Shown: positions 1-8,805 of the stretch, one piece after another | Layout: each line of letters starts with the position of its first letter | Position numbering within the stretch: position 1 is the stretch's first letter | Assembly: GCF_017315755.1 (NCBI RefSeq) | Contig: NZ_JAFLRJ010000031.1 | Location: forward strand, 1-32,337 | Reading direction: 5' to 3' | Length of the DNA stretch: 32,337 bases | DNA from: Streptomyces beijiangensis | Lineage (GTDB): Bacteria > Actinomycetota > Actinomycetes > Streptomycetales > Streptomycetaceae | Notes under the pieces: model-generated | Told to the model about the DNA's origin: nothing | The model's input: the letters and a program-made list of their open reading frames with translations, nothing else | The model's database searches: none | Made by a program: the position numbers and the translations under genes

Positions 1-30
1 GGGGCGGTGTTTCACGTGAAACACCGCCCC
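1..30. promoter_or_regulatory. parS: parS site 1 within a perfect 30-bp palindrome
   Basis: The 14-bp ParB-binding site GTTTCACGTGAAAC lies at 9-22. The symmetry continues through eight GC-rich bases on each side, so the whole stretch is a perfect palindrome; it may extend beyond the window edge. It lies downstream of the minus-strand cca gene, so besides ParB loading it might also form an RNA hairpin that ends cca transcription. The ParB role is known for this motif in Streptomyces; the terminator role is inference. Confidence 0.9.
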
Positions 31-53
31 TTCGTCGTGCCCGCGCCCGCCAT

Positions 54-67
54 GTTTCACGTGAAAC
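54..67. promoter_or_regulatory. parS: parS site 2
   Basis: An exact GTTTCACGTGAAAC, 12 bases past the cca stop codon and 45 bp from site 1. Flanking bases extend the palindrome to 24 bp (49-72). Confidence 0.92.
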
Positions 68-79
68 ATGGCCTCAGCT

Positions 80-1543
80 CTACTGCGCGGCCCACCATTC
101 CTTGAGCGCCGCGACCGCCGCCTCGTGCTCCATCGGCCCGTTCTCCAGCCGCAGCTCCAGCAGGAACTTATAGGCCTCGCCGATCACAGGGCCTGGGGTG
201 ACGCCCAGAATCTCCATGATCTGGTTGCCGTCCAGATCGGGCCGGATCGAGTCCAGCTCCTCCTGGTCCTGCAACTGTGCGATCCGCTCCTCAAGCCCGT
301 CGTAAGCCCGGGACAGTACGTTCGCCTTGCGCTTGTTCCGCGTGGTGCAGTCCGAGCGGGTCAGCTTGTGCAGCCGTTCCAGCAGCGGCCCCGCATCGCG
401 CACATACCGTCGCACCGCGGAATCGGTCCACTCCCCGGTCCCGTAGCCGTGGAAGCGCAGATGGAGCTCGACCAGCTTGGTGACGTCCTTGACCATGTCG
501 TTGGAGTACTTGAGCGCGGTCATGCGCTTCTTGGTCAGTTTCGCGCCCACCACCTCGTGGTGATGGAAAGAGACCCGGCCGTCCTCCTCGAAGCGGCGGG
601 TCTTCGGCTTGCCGATGTCATGCAGCAGGGCGGCCAGTCTCAGTACCAGGTCGGGCCCGTCCTCCTCCAGGTCGATGGCCTGCTCCAGCACCGTCAGCGA
701 GTGCTCGTAGACGTCCTTGTGCCGGTGGTGCTCATCGCTCTCCAGCCGCAGCTCGGGAAGCTCGGGAAGCACATACGCAGCAAGTCCGGAGTCGACCAGC
801 AGCGCCAGGCCCTTCCGCGGATTCCCGGACAGGAGCAGCTTGTTGAGTTCGTCACGCACCCGCTCGGCCGAAACGATCTCGATGCGCTCGGCCATCGCCG
901 TCATCGCGGCAACGACCTCGGGAGCCACCTCGAAGTCCAGCTGCGCGGCGAAGCGCGCGGCCCGCATCATCCGCAGCGGGTCGTCGGAGAACGAGTCCTC
1001 CGGAGTGCCAGGCGTCCGCAGGACCTGCTCGGCAAGGTCCTCGAGCCCGCCGTGCGGGTCGATGAACTCCTTCTCCGGCAGTGCTACGGCCATGGCGTTG
1101 ACGGTGAAATCGCGGCGTACGAGGTCTTCCTCGATGGAGTCGCCGTAAGACACCTCGGGCTTGCGCGAGGTCCGGTCGTACGCCTCGGACCGGTACGTCG
1201 TGACCTCGATCTGAAAGTTCTGATCAGCGGCTCCGCCGCGGCCCTGCTTCTGGCAGCCCACCGTGCCGAAGGCGATCCCGACCTCCCACACCGAGTCCGC
1301 CCAGGGCCGGATGATCTTCAGTACGTCCTCGGGGCGGGCCTCGGTCGTGAAGTCCAGGTCGTTGCCGAGCCGGCCGAGGAGCGCGTCCCTGACCGAGCCG
1401 CCGACCAGCGCGAGGCTGAACCCGGCCTCCTGGAAACGGCGGGCAAGGTCGTCGGCGACCGGGGAGACCCGCAGCAGTTCGCTGACCGCGCGGCGCTGCA
1501 CCTGGCTCAGGGCACTGGGGTTGTCTTCGTTGGCATTCGGCAC
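80..1543 (-). CDS. cca: CCA tRNA nucleotidyltransferase (class II, with HD domain)
   Basis: This cytoplasmic enzyme adds or repairs the 3' CCA end of tRNAs from CTP and ATP. The chosen GTG start (VPNANEDNP) gives 487 residues, usual for the actinobacterial family. The nucleotidyltransferase head shows GGSVRD followed by DLDF, which supply the metal-binding carboxylates, then RRDFTVNAM and the DPLRMMRAARF helix of the nucleotide-selecting neck. An HD phosphohydrolase-type domain follows (LLHDIGKPKTRRF, then FHHHEVVGAK). The frame stays open upstream to 1849 and an in-frame ATG lies at 1618, so a longer N-terminus is possible; no strong ribosome-binding site decides it. The gene diverges from the DUF6049 gene. 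The one tRNA in this window lacks a complete encoded CCA, consistent with a need for this enzyme. The function is certain at family level. Confidence 0.95.
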   Translation of the reverse strand: MPNANEDNPSALSQVQRRAVSELLRVSPVADDLARRFQEAGFSLALVGGSVRDALLGRLGNDLDFTTEARPEDVLKIIRPWADSVWEVGIAFGTVGCQKQGRGGAADQNFQIEVTTYRSEAYDRTSRKPEVSYGDSIEEDLVRRDFTVNAMAVALPEKEFIDPHGGLEDLAEQVLRTPGTPEDSFSDDPLRMMRAARFAAQLDFEVAPEVVAAMTAMAERIEIVSAERVRDELNKLLLSGNPRKGLALLVDSGLAAYVLPELPELRLESDEHHRHKDVYEHSLTVLEQAIDLEEDGPDLVLRLAALLHDIGKPKTRRFEEDGRVSFHHHEVVGAKLTKKRMTALKYSNDMVKDVTKLVELHLRFHGYGTGEWTDSAVRRYVRDAGPLLERLHKLTRSDCTTRNKRKANVLSRAYDGLEERIAQLQDQEELDSIRPDLDGNQIMEILGVTPGPVIGEAYKFLLELRLENGPMEHEAAVAALKEWWAAQ

Positions 1544-1716
1544 AACAGAAAAGGGTACGGGTCCGCGCCGACCGAAGCGTGCCAGTTTCCGTGCGGCTCC
1601 GCTCACGCTTCCGATCATGTAGAACAGTCCGCGGCACTTCGCCACAGTGAGCCTCGTTACCATGCGTGGACGCACAACCGACGACCACTGAACGACGACG
1701 AGGGACGGGCGAGCGC

Positions 1717-4005
1717 GTGGCCGAGGCGGCAGACTTCCAGGGGACACCTCCCTCACCTGCCCGCCGGTGGCTGAGGCGCACGGCAGCGGCGGTGGCAGGC
1801 GCCCCGCTCGCAGCGGCTCTGATCTGCGGTTATACCGTCGGCACCGCACATGCGGCGGAGAGCGTATCCGGTTCCGACACGGTCGACGTCTCCCTGGATT
1901 CGCTGTCCCCCAGCGCCCCCGTGACGGGCGACACGGTCACCTTCACCGGCACAGTGACCAACAGGAGCAAGGAGACCATCACCAAGGCCCACGTCGGGCT
2001 GAACGTGGGTCCGCGTCTCTCCGGCCGGTCGGCGATCGACGATGCGACAAAGCGCACCGGGTACACCCCAGGCGTCGACCCGGTGGAAATCGGCGGCAAG
2101 TACACGGTCGTGTTCCCGAAGCTGGCCTCCGGCATCAGCCAGGACTTCACCCTCTCCGTCCCGGTCAGCAAGCTGGAGCTCGGCGAGGACGGCGTCTACC
2201 AGCTCGGCGTCTCCCTCTCCGGGGAGACCGCCGGCTCTCCGTACGACCAGGTGCTCGGCATCCAGCGAACCTTCCTCCCCTGGCAGCCCGACTCCCAGGC
2301 GAAGAAGTCCCAGCTCACCTACCTCTGGCCGCTGACGTCCCCGACGCACCTCACGGCCGAGACGGGTTCCGACGAGCAGCAGACCCCGGTCTTCGCCAAC
2401 GACGACCTGGCCGCCGAGCTCGCCCCCGGCGGACGCCTGGAGCAGATGGTCTCGCTGGGCAGCAGCCTGCCCGTCACCTGGGTGATCGACCCTGACCTGC
2501 TCGCCACCGTCGACGCCATGACCAGGACCTACCAGGTCAAGACCGGCGACACCACGGTCGCGGGCAAGAACCAGGCCGTCGCCAAGAAGTGGATGAGCTC
2601 CCTGGAGGACGCCGTCCAGGGCCAGAAGGTCATCGCGCTGCCCTTCGCCGATCCGGACCTCGCCTCGCTCGCCCACCGCGGCAAGAACGTGCCGGGTTCC
2701 CTGAGCCACCTCCAGCGCGCCACCGAGGTGGCCGCCTCGACCGTGGAGACGGTCCTGCACGTCAAGCCGTCCACCGACTTCGCCTGGCCGGTGGACGGCG
2801 CGGTCGATCCTTCGATCATCGATGTGGCCACCTCCGCCGGCGCACATAACGTGATCGCGCGCAGCGACAGCCTCCAGGAGACGGAGGACCTGCCGTACAC
2901 GCCCACCGCGCCCCGCCCGATCGGCAGCGGCACCACCGCCGTCGTCGCCGACGCCCGGCTCTCCACGGCCTTCCAGGGCGATATGGCGAAGGCCGGCAAA
3001 TCCACGCTCGCCGTGCAGAAATTCCTCGCCCAGACCCTGGCCCTCACTCTTCAGGACACCGAGAAGCAGCGCAGCGTCGTCGTCGCCCCGCAGCGGATGC
3101 CGTCGGCCTCCCAGGCCCAGTCCATGGCCGCCGCACTGCACTCGCTCGACCCGCAGCGCTGGACCCAGGCGACCGATCTGGTCACCGCGGCCAAGGCGGC
3201 CCCCGATGACCACGCCACGACGCGGGTGCCCCGCTCGTCCGCGTACCCCGGTTCGCTGCGCTCACGGGAACTGCCGGTGCAGGCATTCCAGGACGTCAGG
3301 GCCACACAGTCCAGCCTCGACGGATTCAAAGTCGTCCTCACCCAGCCCGACCGGGTGGTCACGCCCTTCGGCAACGCGATCAATCGCGAGCTCTCCACCT
3401 CCTGGCGCGGCCGCGCCCAGGACGGCACGGCCTACCGCGCCGGGGTGCAGAAGTACCTGACCACCCTCACCGGCCGCGTTCAGCTCGTCCAGAAGTCCGA
3501 CATGACACTCTCGGGGCGCAGCGCGACGATCCCGGTGACCGTCCAGAACAAGCTGGTACAGCCCGTCGGTCATCTGAAACTGCGGCTGACGTCCGTCAAT
3601 CCGACCCGTCTCTACGTCGGGAATTCCAAGGACACCCTCGCCGAGCAGCAGGTGAACGTCGAGGGCGGCCACAGCCAGACGGTGAAGTTCACCACCACCG
3701 CCAACGCCAACGGCCCGATCAAGGTCTACGCACAGCTCTACACCGAGGACGGAACCCCCTACGGCGAGGCGATGCCCTTCACGGTCAACGTCTCCGAGAT
3801 GCCCGCGAACGTCATGCTCGTGATCGGCGGCGGCGTACTCCTGCTGCTGCTCGCGGGAGTACGGATGTACAGCCACCGAAAGCGCGCCGCAGCCCGCGGA
3901 GCGGCGGCCGGGGGTGACATCCCCGAGCAGCCGGGTGACCCGACACCGGACACCGGACCGGAAAGCGGGGACCCTGCGGGCGCGAATGAGAAGGTGGACC
4001 GTTGA
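1717..4005 (+). CDS. DUF6049-type secreted/membrane-anchored protein
   Basis: A protein of 762 residues whose biochemical function is unknown. It starts with a twin-Arg-containing basic stretch (RRWLRR) and a hydrophobic segment ending in THAAES, which reads as a signal peptide. A long extracellular part with beta-sandwich-like stretches follows. One transmembrane helix lies near the C-terminus (VMLVIGGGVLLLLLAGVRMY), then a basic stretch and a short acidic/proline-rich cytoplasmic tail. I chose the GTG at 1717, preceded by GAGGGA, because it places the signal peptide correctly; an in-frame GTG at 1666 would add 17 residues. It lies 49 bases before murJ and is probably co-transcribed with it. 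A comparable large exported protein precedes MurJ in mycobacteria, so a cell-envelope role is likely but inferred. The DUF6049 assignment rests on order and architecture. Confidence 0.85.
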   Translation: MAEAADFQGTPPSPARRWLRRTAAAVAGAPLAAALICGYTVGTAHAAESVSGSDTVDVSLDSLSPSAPVTGDTVTFTGTVTNRSKETITKAHVGLNVGPRLSGRSAIDDATKRTGYTPGVDPVEIGGKYTVVFPKLASGISQDFTLSVPVSKLELGEDGVYQLGVSLSGETAGSPYDQVLGIQRTFLPWQPDSQAKKSQLTYLWPLTSPTHLTAETGSDEQQTPVFANDDLAAELAPGGRLEQMVSLGSSLPVTWVIDPDLLATVDAMTRTYQVKTGDTTVAGKNQAVAKKWMSSLEDAVQGQKVIALPFADPDLASLAHRGKNVPGSLSHLQRATEVAASTVETVLHVKPSTDFAWPVDGAVDPSIIDVATSAGAHNVIARSDSLQETEDLPYTPTAPRPIGSGTTAVVADARLSTAFQGDMAKAGKSTLAVQKFLAQTLALTLQDTEKQRSVVVAPQRMPSASQAQSMAAALHSLDPQRWTQATDLVTAAKAAPDDHATTRVPRSSAYPGSLRSRELPVQAFQDVRATQSSLDGFKVVLTQPDRVVTPFGNAINRELSTSWRGRAQDGTAYRAGVQKYLTTLTGRVQLVQKSDMTLSGRSATIPVTVQNKLVQPVGHLKLRLTSVNPTRLYVGNSKDTLAEQQVNVEGGHSQTVKFTTTANANGPIKVYAQLYTEDGTPYGEAMPFTVNVSEMPANVMLVIGGGVLLLLLAGVRMYSHRKRAAARGAAAGGDIPEQPGDPTPDTGPESGDPAGANEKVDR

Positions 4006-4054
4006 GCGATCGATATCGTGGCCGGTCGGCCGGGGACGATGAGGTGGGGTACCG

Positions 4055-6220
4055 ATGAACGCGCCGTACGACGGTGACCGCGGCCAGGGTGCCGGGGGTG
4101 CGGATCCGGCGGGACAGGTCCCCGCGCCGCCCCCCGCCCAGGATCCCTACGTCCAGGATCCGTACGTCCAGGACCCTTACCTCCAGGATGCGTACGACCA
4201 CGATCCCTACCGGGCCCAGGACCTCACGGCCCAGGACCCGGTGACGGAGGCGCTATACGACCGCGCCGCGCACCCGCCGCCTCCCCCCGGCACCTGGGCG
4301 GAACCCCAGCCGCTCTACCAGCAGCCGGCCGCACCGCAGTACGCCCCCAATCCGCAGGTGTGGGCGCAGACCCCGCCGCCGGAGCCCGAGGGCCCCTCCC
4401 GCTACCTTCCGTACGGCGACGACGCGACGACGCAGTTCGTGGGCCTGGACGACCTGGTCAGCCAGGCCGCCGAGCAGCCGGACGAGCAGGACGCCTTCGC
4501 CTATCTCTTCCGGGACCAGCAGGGCACGGCGCCCACCCCCGCGCCCACCCCTGAGCCGGAGCCCGTCGCACCCGTCCCGCCGAAGTCCGCCGGCCGCGCG
4601 TCGAGCCTGCTCAAGTCGAGTGCGGTGATGGCCGCGGGCACGCTGGTCTCCCGCCTCACCGGTTTCGTACGCACCATGGTCATCACCGCCGCTCTCGGCG
4701 CGGCCACGCTCGGCGACGCCTTCACCGTGGCGTACACCCTGCCGACGATGATCTACATCCTGACCGTGGGCGGCGGCCTCAACTCCGTGTTCGTGCCCCA
4801 GCTGGTGCGCTCGATGAAGGAGGACGAGGACGGCGGGGAGGCCTACGCCAACCGTTTGCTCACCCTCGTCATGGTGGCGCTCGGCGTCATCGTCGCCGTC
4901 GCGGTCTTCGCGGCGCCCGTGCTCATCCACCTGATGTCGTCGACGATCGCCAACAACCCGCCGGCCAACAGCGTCGCCGTCACCTTCGCCCGCTACTGCC
5001 TGCCCACCATCTTCTTCATGGGTGTGCACGTGGTGATGGGCCAGATCCTCAACGCCCGCGGCAAGTTCGGCGCGATGATGTGGACCCCGGTCCTCAACAA
5101 CATCGTCATGATCGCCACCTTCGGCCTGTTCATCTGGGTCTACGGCACCTCCGCCGAGTCCCGCATGGGTGTGGAGACCATCCCGGCCGACGGCATCCGG
5201 CTGCTGGGCATCGGCACCCTGCTGGGCCTCGCCGTCCAGGCGCTGTCGATGATTCCGTATCTGCGCGAGGCGGGCTTCCGCTTCCGGCCCCGCTTCGACT
5301 GGCGCGGCCACGGCCTGGGCAAGGCCGTGAAGCTGGCCAAGTGGACCGTTCTGTTCGTCCTCGCCAACCAGGCGGGCGTCCTGGTGGTCACCCAGCTCGC
5401 GACCGCCGCCGGTCATGCCTCGGGCCGGGACGGCACCGGGATCATGGCCTACTCCAACGCCCAGCTCATCTGGGGCATGCCGCAGGCGATCATCACCGTC
5501 TCCGTCATGGCGGCCCTGCTGCCGCGCATCTCCCGCGCTGCCCACGACGGCGACCCGGGCGCGGTCCGTGACGACATCTCCCAGGGTCTGCGGAACTCCG
5601 CGGTGGCGATCGTCCCCGTCTCCTTCGCGTTCCTCGCCCTGGGCGTACCGATGTGCACCCTGCTCTTCGCCTCCAGCGGCGTGCAGGCCTCGCAGTCCAT
5701 GGGATACGTCCTGATGGCCTTCGGCCTGGGGCTCATCCCGTACTCCGTGCAGTACGTCGTCCTCCGCGGCTTCTACGCCTACGAGGACACCCGCACCCCC
5801 TTCTACAACACGGTCATCGTGGCCGCCGTCAACGCGGCGGCCTCGACGCTCTGCTACGTGGTGCTTCCGGCCCAGTGGGCAGTGGTCGGCATGGCCGCCT
5901 CGTACGGGCTCGCCTACGCCGTCGGTGTAGGCGTGGCCTGGCGCAGGCTCAGCAAGCGGCTGGGCGGCGACCTGGACGGCACGAACATCCTGCGGACGTA
6001 CGCACGGCTGTCCCTGGCCTCCATCCCGGCAGCGATCGTCGGCGGAGCGGTGGGCTTCGGAATCACCCGGACACTGGGCCACGGCGCTTTCGCCTCGCTG
6101 ACGGCGCTGCTCGTCGGCGGAATCGTGCTTCTGGGTGTGTTCATCATCGCCGCCAAGCGCATGCGGATCGCGGAGCTGAACTCCATGGTCTCCATGGTGC
6201 GCGGGCGTCTCGGGCGCTGA
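4055..6220 (+). CDS. murJ: Lipid II flippase MurJ (MviN family)
   Basis: A polytopic membrane protein of 721 residues that moves lipid II across the cytoplasmic membrane for peptidoglycan synthesis. About 180 N-terminal residues are cytoplasmic, rich in Pro, Gln and Asp, and hold five tandem pentapeptides of the QDPYV type (residues 29-53). The MOP-superfamily membrane core begins at SAGRASSLLKSSAVMAAGT and continues through many hydrophobic segments, including LVSRLTGFVRTM and the conserved LPTMIYILTVGGGLNSVFVPQ stretch read in two parts. It ends with a basic tail (AAKRMRIAEL). The ATG at 4055 follows GAGGTGGGG. The next gene encodes a membrane-anchored pseudokinase; in mycobacteria a pseudokinase domain is fused to MurJ itself, so here the two are probably partners encoded separately. 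Confidence 0.95.
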   Translation: MNAPYDGDRGQGAGGADPAGQVPAPPPAQDPYVQDPYVQDPYLQDAYDHDPYRAQDLTAQDPVTEALYDRAAHPPPPPGTWAEPQPLYQQPAAPQYAPNPQVWAQTPPPEPEGPSRYLPYGDDATTQFVGLDDLVSQAAEQPDEQDAFAYLFRDQQGTAPTPAPTPEPEPVAPVPPKSAGRASSLLKSSAVMAAGTLVSRLTGFVRTMVITAALGAATLGDAFTVAYTLPTMIYILTVGGGLNSVFVPQLVRSMKEDEDGGEAYANRLLTLVMVALGVIVAVAVFAAPVLIHLMSSTIANNPPANSVAVTFARYCLPTIFFMGVHVVMGQILNARGKFGAMMWTPVLNNIVMIATFGLFIWVYGTSAESRMGVETIPADGIRLLGIGTLLGLAVQALSMIPYLREAGFRFRPRFDWRGHGLGKAVKLAKWTVLFVLANQAGVLVVTQLATAAGHASGRDGTGIMAYSNAQLIWGMPQAIITVSVMAALLPRISRAAHDGDPGAVRDDISQGLRNSAVAIVPVSFAFLALGVPMCTLLFASSGVQASQSMGYVLMAFGLGLIPYSVQYVVLRGFYAYEDTRTPFYNTVIVAAVNAAASTLCYVVLPAQWAVVGMAASYGLAYAVGVGVAWRRLSKRLGGDLDGTNILRTYARLSLASIPAAIVGGAVGFGITRTLGHGAFASLTALLVGGIVLLGVFIIAAKRMRIAELNSMVSMVRGRLGR
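4139..4213 (+). repeat. Five 15-bp tandem repeats in the murJ 5' region
   Basis: Five consecutive 15-base units encode QDPYV, QDPYV, QDPYL, QDAYD and HDPYR. The first two differ only at the third base of one codon, and later copies diverge, so the tract looks like recent duplication followed by drift. It lies in the cytoplasmic low-complexity part of MurJ. Confidence 0.85.
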
Positions 6221-6348
6221 TCCCGGGAAGAAGTGCACAACCATCGTCGGTCGCCGTGTGTCGTGCATAGCGCCAGACTGTGGGCACAATTGGCGTGACT
6301 TTGCAGACTGGCTGACAGTGCGCAACGGATGGGGAGGCAGGAACGACG

Positions 6349-8070
6349 GTGGCGGAACGAAGCACGGCTGCCGTTGACGTGGCCGACAACGGCGGCGATG
6401 AGCCGCTGGCCGCCAAGGCGGACAAGGCCACGGCCGACGGGGTGGCGGAGTCCCACGACACGGCCGACCAGAAGACTCAAGACCCTGAGAGCGAGCCGAA
6501 GAGCTCCGAACCTTCGGTCGCGACGCCCGAGCTGCACAGCGGCCACAAGCTGGCCAGACGCTACCGGCTCGAGGAGTGCGTCACCCGTCTGGACGGTTTC
6601 AGCAGTTGGCGTGCGGTCGACGAGAAACTCCGCCGCGCCGTCGGAGTGCACCTTCTGCCCGCGGATCACGCCCGGGCCCGGTCCGTCCTGGCAGCGGCCC
6701 GCTCCTCCGCACTGCTCGGCGACCCTCGTTTCGTACAGGTCCTGGACGCCGTCGAGGAGAACGACCTCGTCTACGTCGTCCACGAGTGGATGCCGGACGC
6801 CACGGAACTGACCACGGTGCTCGCCTCCGGCCCGCTGGAGGCGCACGACGCGTACCAGCTGGTCAGTCAGGTCTCACAGGCCATGGCGGCGGCCCACCGC
6901 GAGGGCCTGGCGCATCTCCGGCTCACCCCGGGGGCCGTGCTGCGTACGTCCACCGGTCAGTACCGGATCCGCGGGCTCGCGGTCAACGCCGCCCTGCGCG
7001 GCATCACTTCCGACACTCCTCAGCGCTCCGACACCGAGGCGATCGGCGCCCTGCTCTACGCCTCGCTGACCCGGCGCTGGCCGTACGAGACGGACGCCTA
7101 CGGTCTCTCGGGCCTTCCCAAGGGCGTCGGTCTGATCCCGCCCGACCAGGTGCGGGCCGGAGTCCACCGCGGCCTGGCCGAGCTGGCCATGCGCGCCCTG
7201 GCCAACGACGGTGCCACCGCCTCCCGCCAGGAACCGCCCTGCACCACCCCCGACGAGCTGGCGAAGGCCGTCGGGGAGATGCCGCGCATCCGCCCGCCGG
7301 AGCCTGCGTTCACCCCGCCGCCCGAGTACCAGCGCACCACCTACCAGCAGGGCACCTACGGCCGCCCCGCGGCAGGCCCAGGACCCGGTGTCACACAGGC
7401 GGTGGCAGCACCGCCGGCGCCGCTGCAGAGCCGTACCGGCAAGGCCCTCAAATGGGCCGTATCGGCGCTGCTGATCGCCGCGCTCGGCCTCGGCAGCTGG
7501 CAGCTCGCGGACACGCTTCTGGACCGCAACAAGAAGTCCGACGACCCGGACACCTCCCACACGAACGGTGGCGGAGGTGACAGCGACGGCGAGAAGAACC
7601 CCCAGACGCTCACCGTGAAGGGCGCCGCGGAGTACTACCCGGACGGCAAGGCCCAGCACCCCGGCGACGTCAAGAAGACCTACGACGGCGACAGCTCCAC
7701 GTACTGGCGGACCTACTCCTTCCAGGGCGGACCGAAGCTGGCCCCCTTCAAACAGGGTGTCGGCGTCCTCTACGACCTGGGCTCGGCCAAGGACGTATCG
7801 GCCGCGTCGATACTGCTGCACTACGGCGGCGACCACACAACGGTTTCGCTGTATGCCGCGCAATCGCTCTCTCCATCGGCTTCCCTGGACTCGATGAAGA
7901 AGATCGCGTCCGCCGACACCACGGGGACCACCGCACAGCTGAAGGCCGACCAGTCGGTGAACACGCAGTACGTTCTCGTCTGGATCACAGCGATGCCGCA
8001 CTCGTCCCGCGACCAGTACAGCAACGCCGGCTACAAGCAGGCCATAACGGATGTGAAGTTCACCGGCTGA
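6349..8070 (+). CDS. Membrane-anchored pseudokinase linked to MurJ
   Basis: A protein of 573 residues. After an acidic, low-complexity start comes a protein-kinase-like fold (about 65-300). The catalytic residues are missing: the VAIK lysine is replaced (AVGVHLL, residues 97-103), the HRD motif reads HLR (189-191), and the DFG position reads RGL (208-210). It should therefore not phosphorylate and more likely acts as a scaffold. A proline-rich linker leads to one transmembrane helix (about 367-388). An extracellular C-terminal domain of about 170 residues resembles a discoidin/carbohydrate-binding beta-sandwich (DGDSSTYWRTYSF). The GTG start follows GGGGAGG. The position directly after murJ matches mycobacterial MviN, whose C-terminal pseudokinase, once phosphorylated, binds the FHA protein FhaA; a similar role here is inference. 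Confidence 0.88.
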   Translation: MAERSTAAVDVADNGGDEPLAAKADKATADGVAESHDTADQKTQDPESEPKSSEPSVATPELHSGHKLARRYRLEECVTRLDGFSSWRAVDEKLRRAVGVHLLPADHARARSVLAAARSSALLGDPRFVQVLDAVEENDLVYVVHEWMPDATELTTVLASGPLEAHDAYQLVSQVSQAMAAAHREGLAHLRLTPGAVLRTSTGQYRIRGLAVNAALRGITSDTPQRSDTEAIGALLYASLTRRWPYETDAYGLSGLPKGVGLIPPDQVRAGVHRGLAELAMRALANDGATASRQEPPCTTPDELAKAVGEMPRIRPPEPAFTPPPEYQRTTYQQGTYGRPAAGPGPGVTQAVAAPPAPLQSRTGKALKWAVSALLIAALGLGSWQLADTLLDRNKKSDDPDTSHTNGGGGDSDGEKNPQTLTVKGAAEYYPDGKAQHPGDVKKTYDGDSSTYWRTYSFQGGPKLAPFKQGVGVLYDLGSAKDVSAASILLHYGGDHTTVSLYAAQSLSPSASLDSMKKIASADTTGTTAQLKADQSVNTQYVLVWITAMPHSSRDQYSNAGYKQAITDVKFTG

Positions 8071-8097
8071 CCAGGCCGGCAGGGAGGGGGCTCACCG

Positions 8098-8805
8098 TTG
8101 GACGACGCCGCGCTCGGCGCCACAAGCGACCATGACCTCCTGGCTGCCCACGTCGCCGGTGACCCTGACGCCTTCGGTGAACTCGTACGCCGCCACCGCG
8201 ACCGCCTCTGGGCGGTCGCCCTGCGGACCCTGGGGGACCGCGAGGAAGCCGCTGACGCCGTCCAGGACGCCCTCGTGTCCGCCTACCGTGCCGCCCACAC
8301 CTTCCGCGGCCAGTCGGCGGTCACGACGTGGCTGCACCGGATCACCGTGAACGCCTGCCTCGACCGGGCGCGCAAGGCGGCCTCGCGCAAGACCTCACCC
8401 ATGGACGACACCGAACGTCTTGAGCAGCTCCTGGAGCCCCACGAGTCCGCCGAGGCGCCCGCCGTGCGCCAGGACCTCCATCGAGAGCTGCTGAAGGCTC
8501 TGGGAACCCTTCCCATCGAGCAGAGATCCGCGCTGGTGCTGGTCGATATGCAGGGATATCCCGTGGCGGAGGCCGCTCGCATGCTGGACGTACCAACCGG
8601 GACGGTGAAGAGCCGCTGTGCCCGCGGCCGGGCCAGACTGCTTCCCCTGCTCACTCATCTGCGCAGAGAGGAAGCGGATACCCCCGAGGCTGATGGGGGA
8701 AGGAACCGGACGCGAGGGACATCCGTCCCACCACCGGCATCGGGACCACGAGACGCAGGAACAGGCGATCCGGCAGCTGCGAAGGGCGGAGGTGGGCGCG
8801 CGTGA
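8098..8805 (+). CDS. sigM: ECF RNA polymerase sigma factor SigM
   Basis: An extracytoplasmic-function sigma factor of 235 residues that directs RNA polymerase to stress promoters. Sigma region 2 covers about residues 20-95 (DPDAFGELVRRHRDRLW, then TTWLHRITVNACLDRAR). Region 4 covers about 140-185 (LPIEQRSALVLVDMQGY, then a helix-turn-helix ending TGTVKSRCARGRARL). A low-complexity tail of about 40 residues, rich in Gly, Pro and Arg, follows and is unusual for ECF factors. The start is a TTG, well supported by GGGAGGGGG upstream. The stop overlaps the anti-sigma gene by four bases, so the two are translationally coupled. The order sigM, anti-sigma, trxB, trxA matches mycobacteria, which is why I use the SigM name. 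Confidence 0.93.
   Translation: MDDAALGATSDHDLLAAHVAGDPDAFGELVRRHRDRLWAVALRTLGDREEAADAVQDALVSAYRAAHTFRGQSAVTTWLHRITVNACLDRARKAASRKTSPMDDTERLEQLLEPHESAEAPAVRQDLHRELLKALGTLPIEQRSALVLVDMQGYPVAEAARMLDVPTGTVKSRCARGRARLLPLLTHLRREEADTPEADGGRNRTRGTSVPPPASGPRDAGTGDPAAAKGGGGRA

Noticed and set aside
68..1774. A 568-codon plus-strand ORF opposite cca
   Set aside because: It starts from a parS-derived ATG, lacks any domain, and mirrors the clearly coding cca strand.
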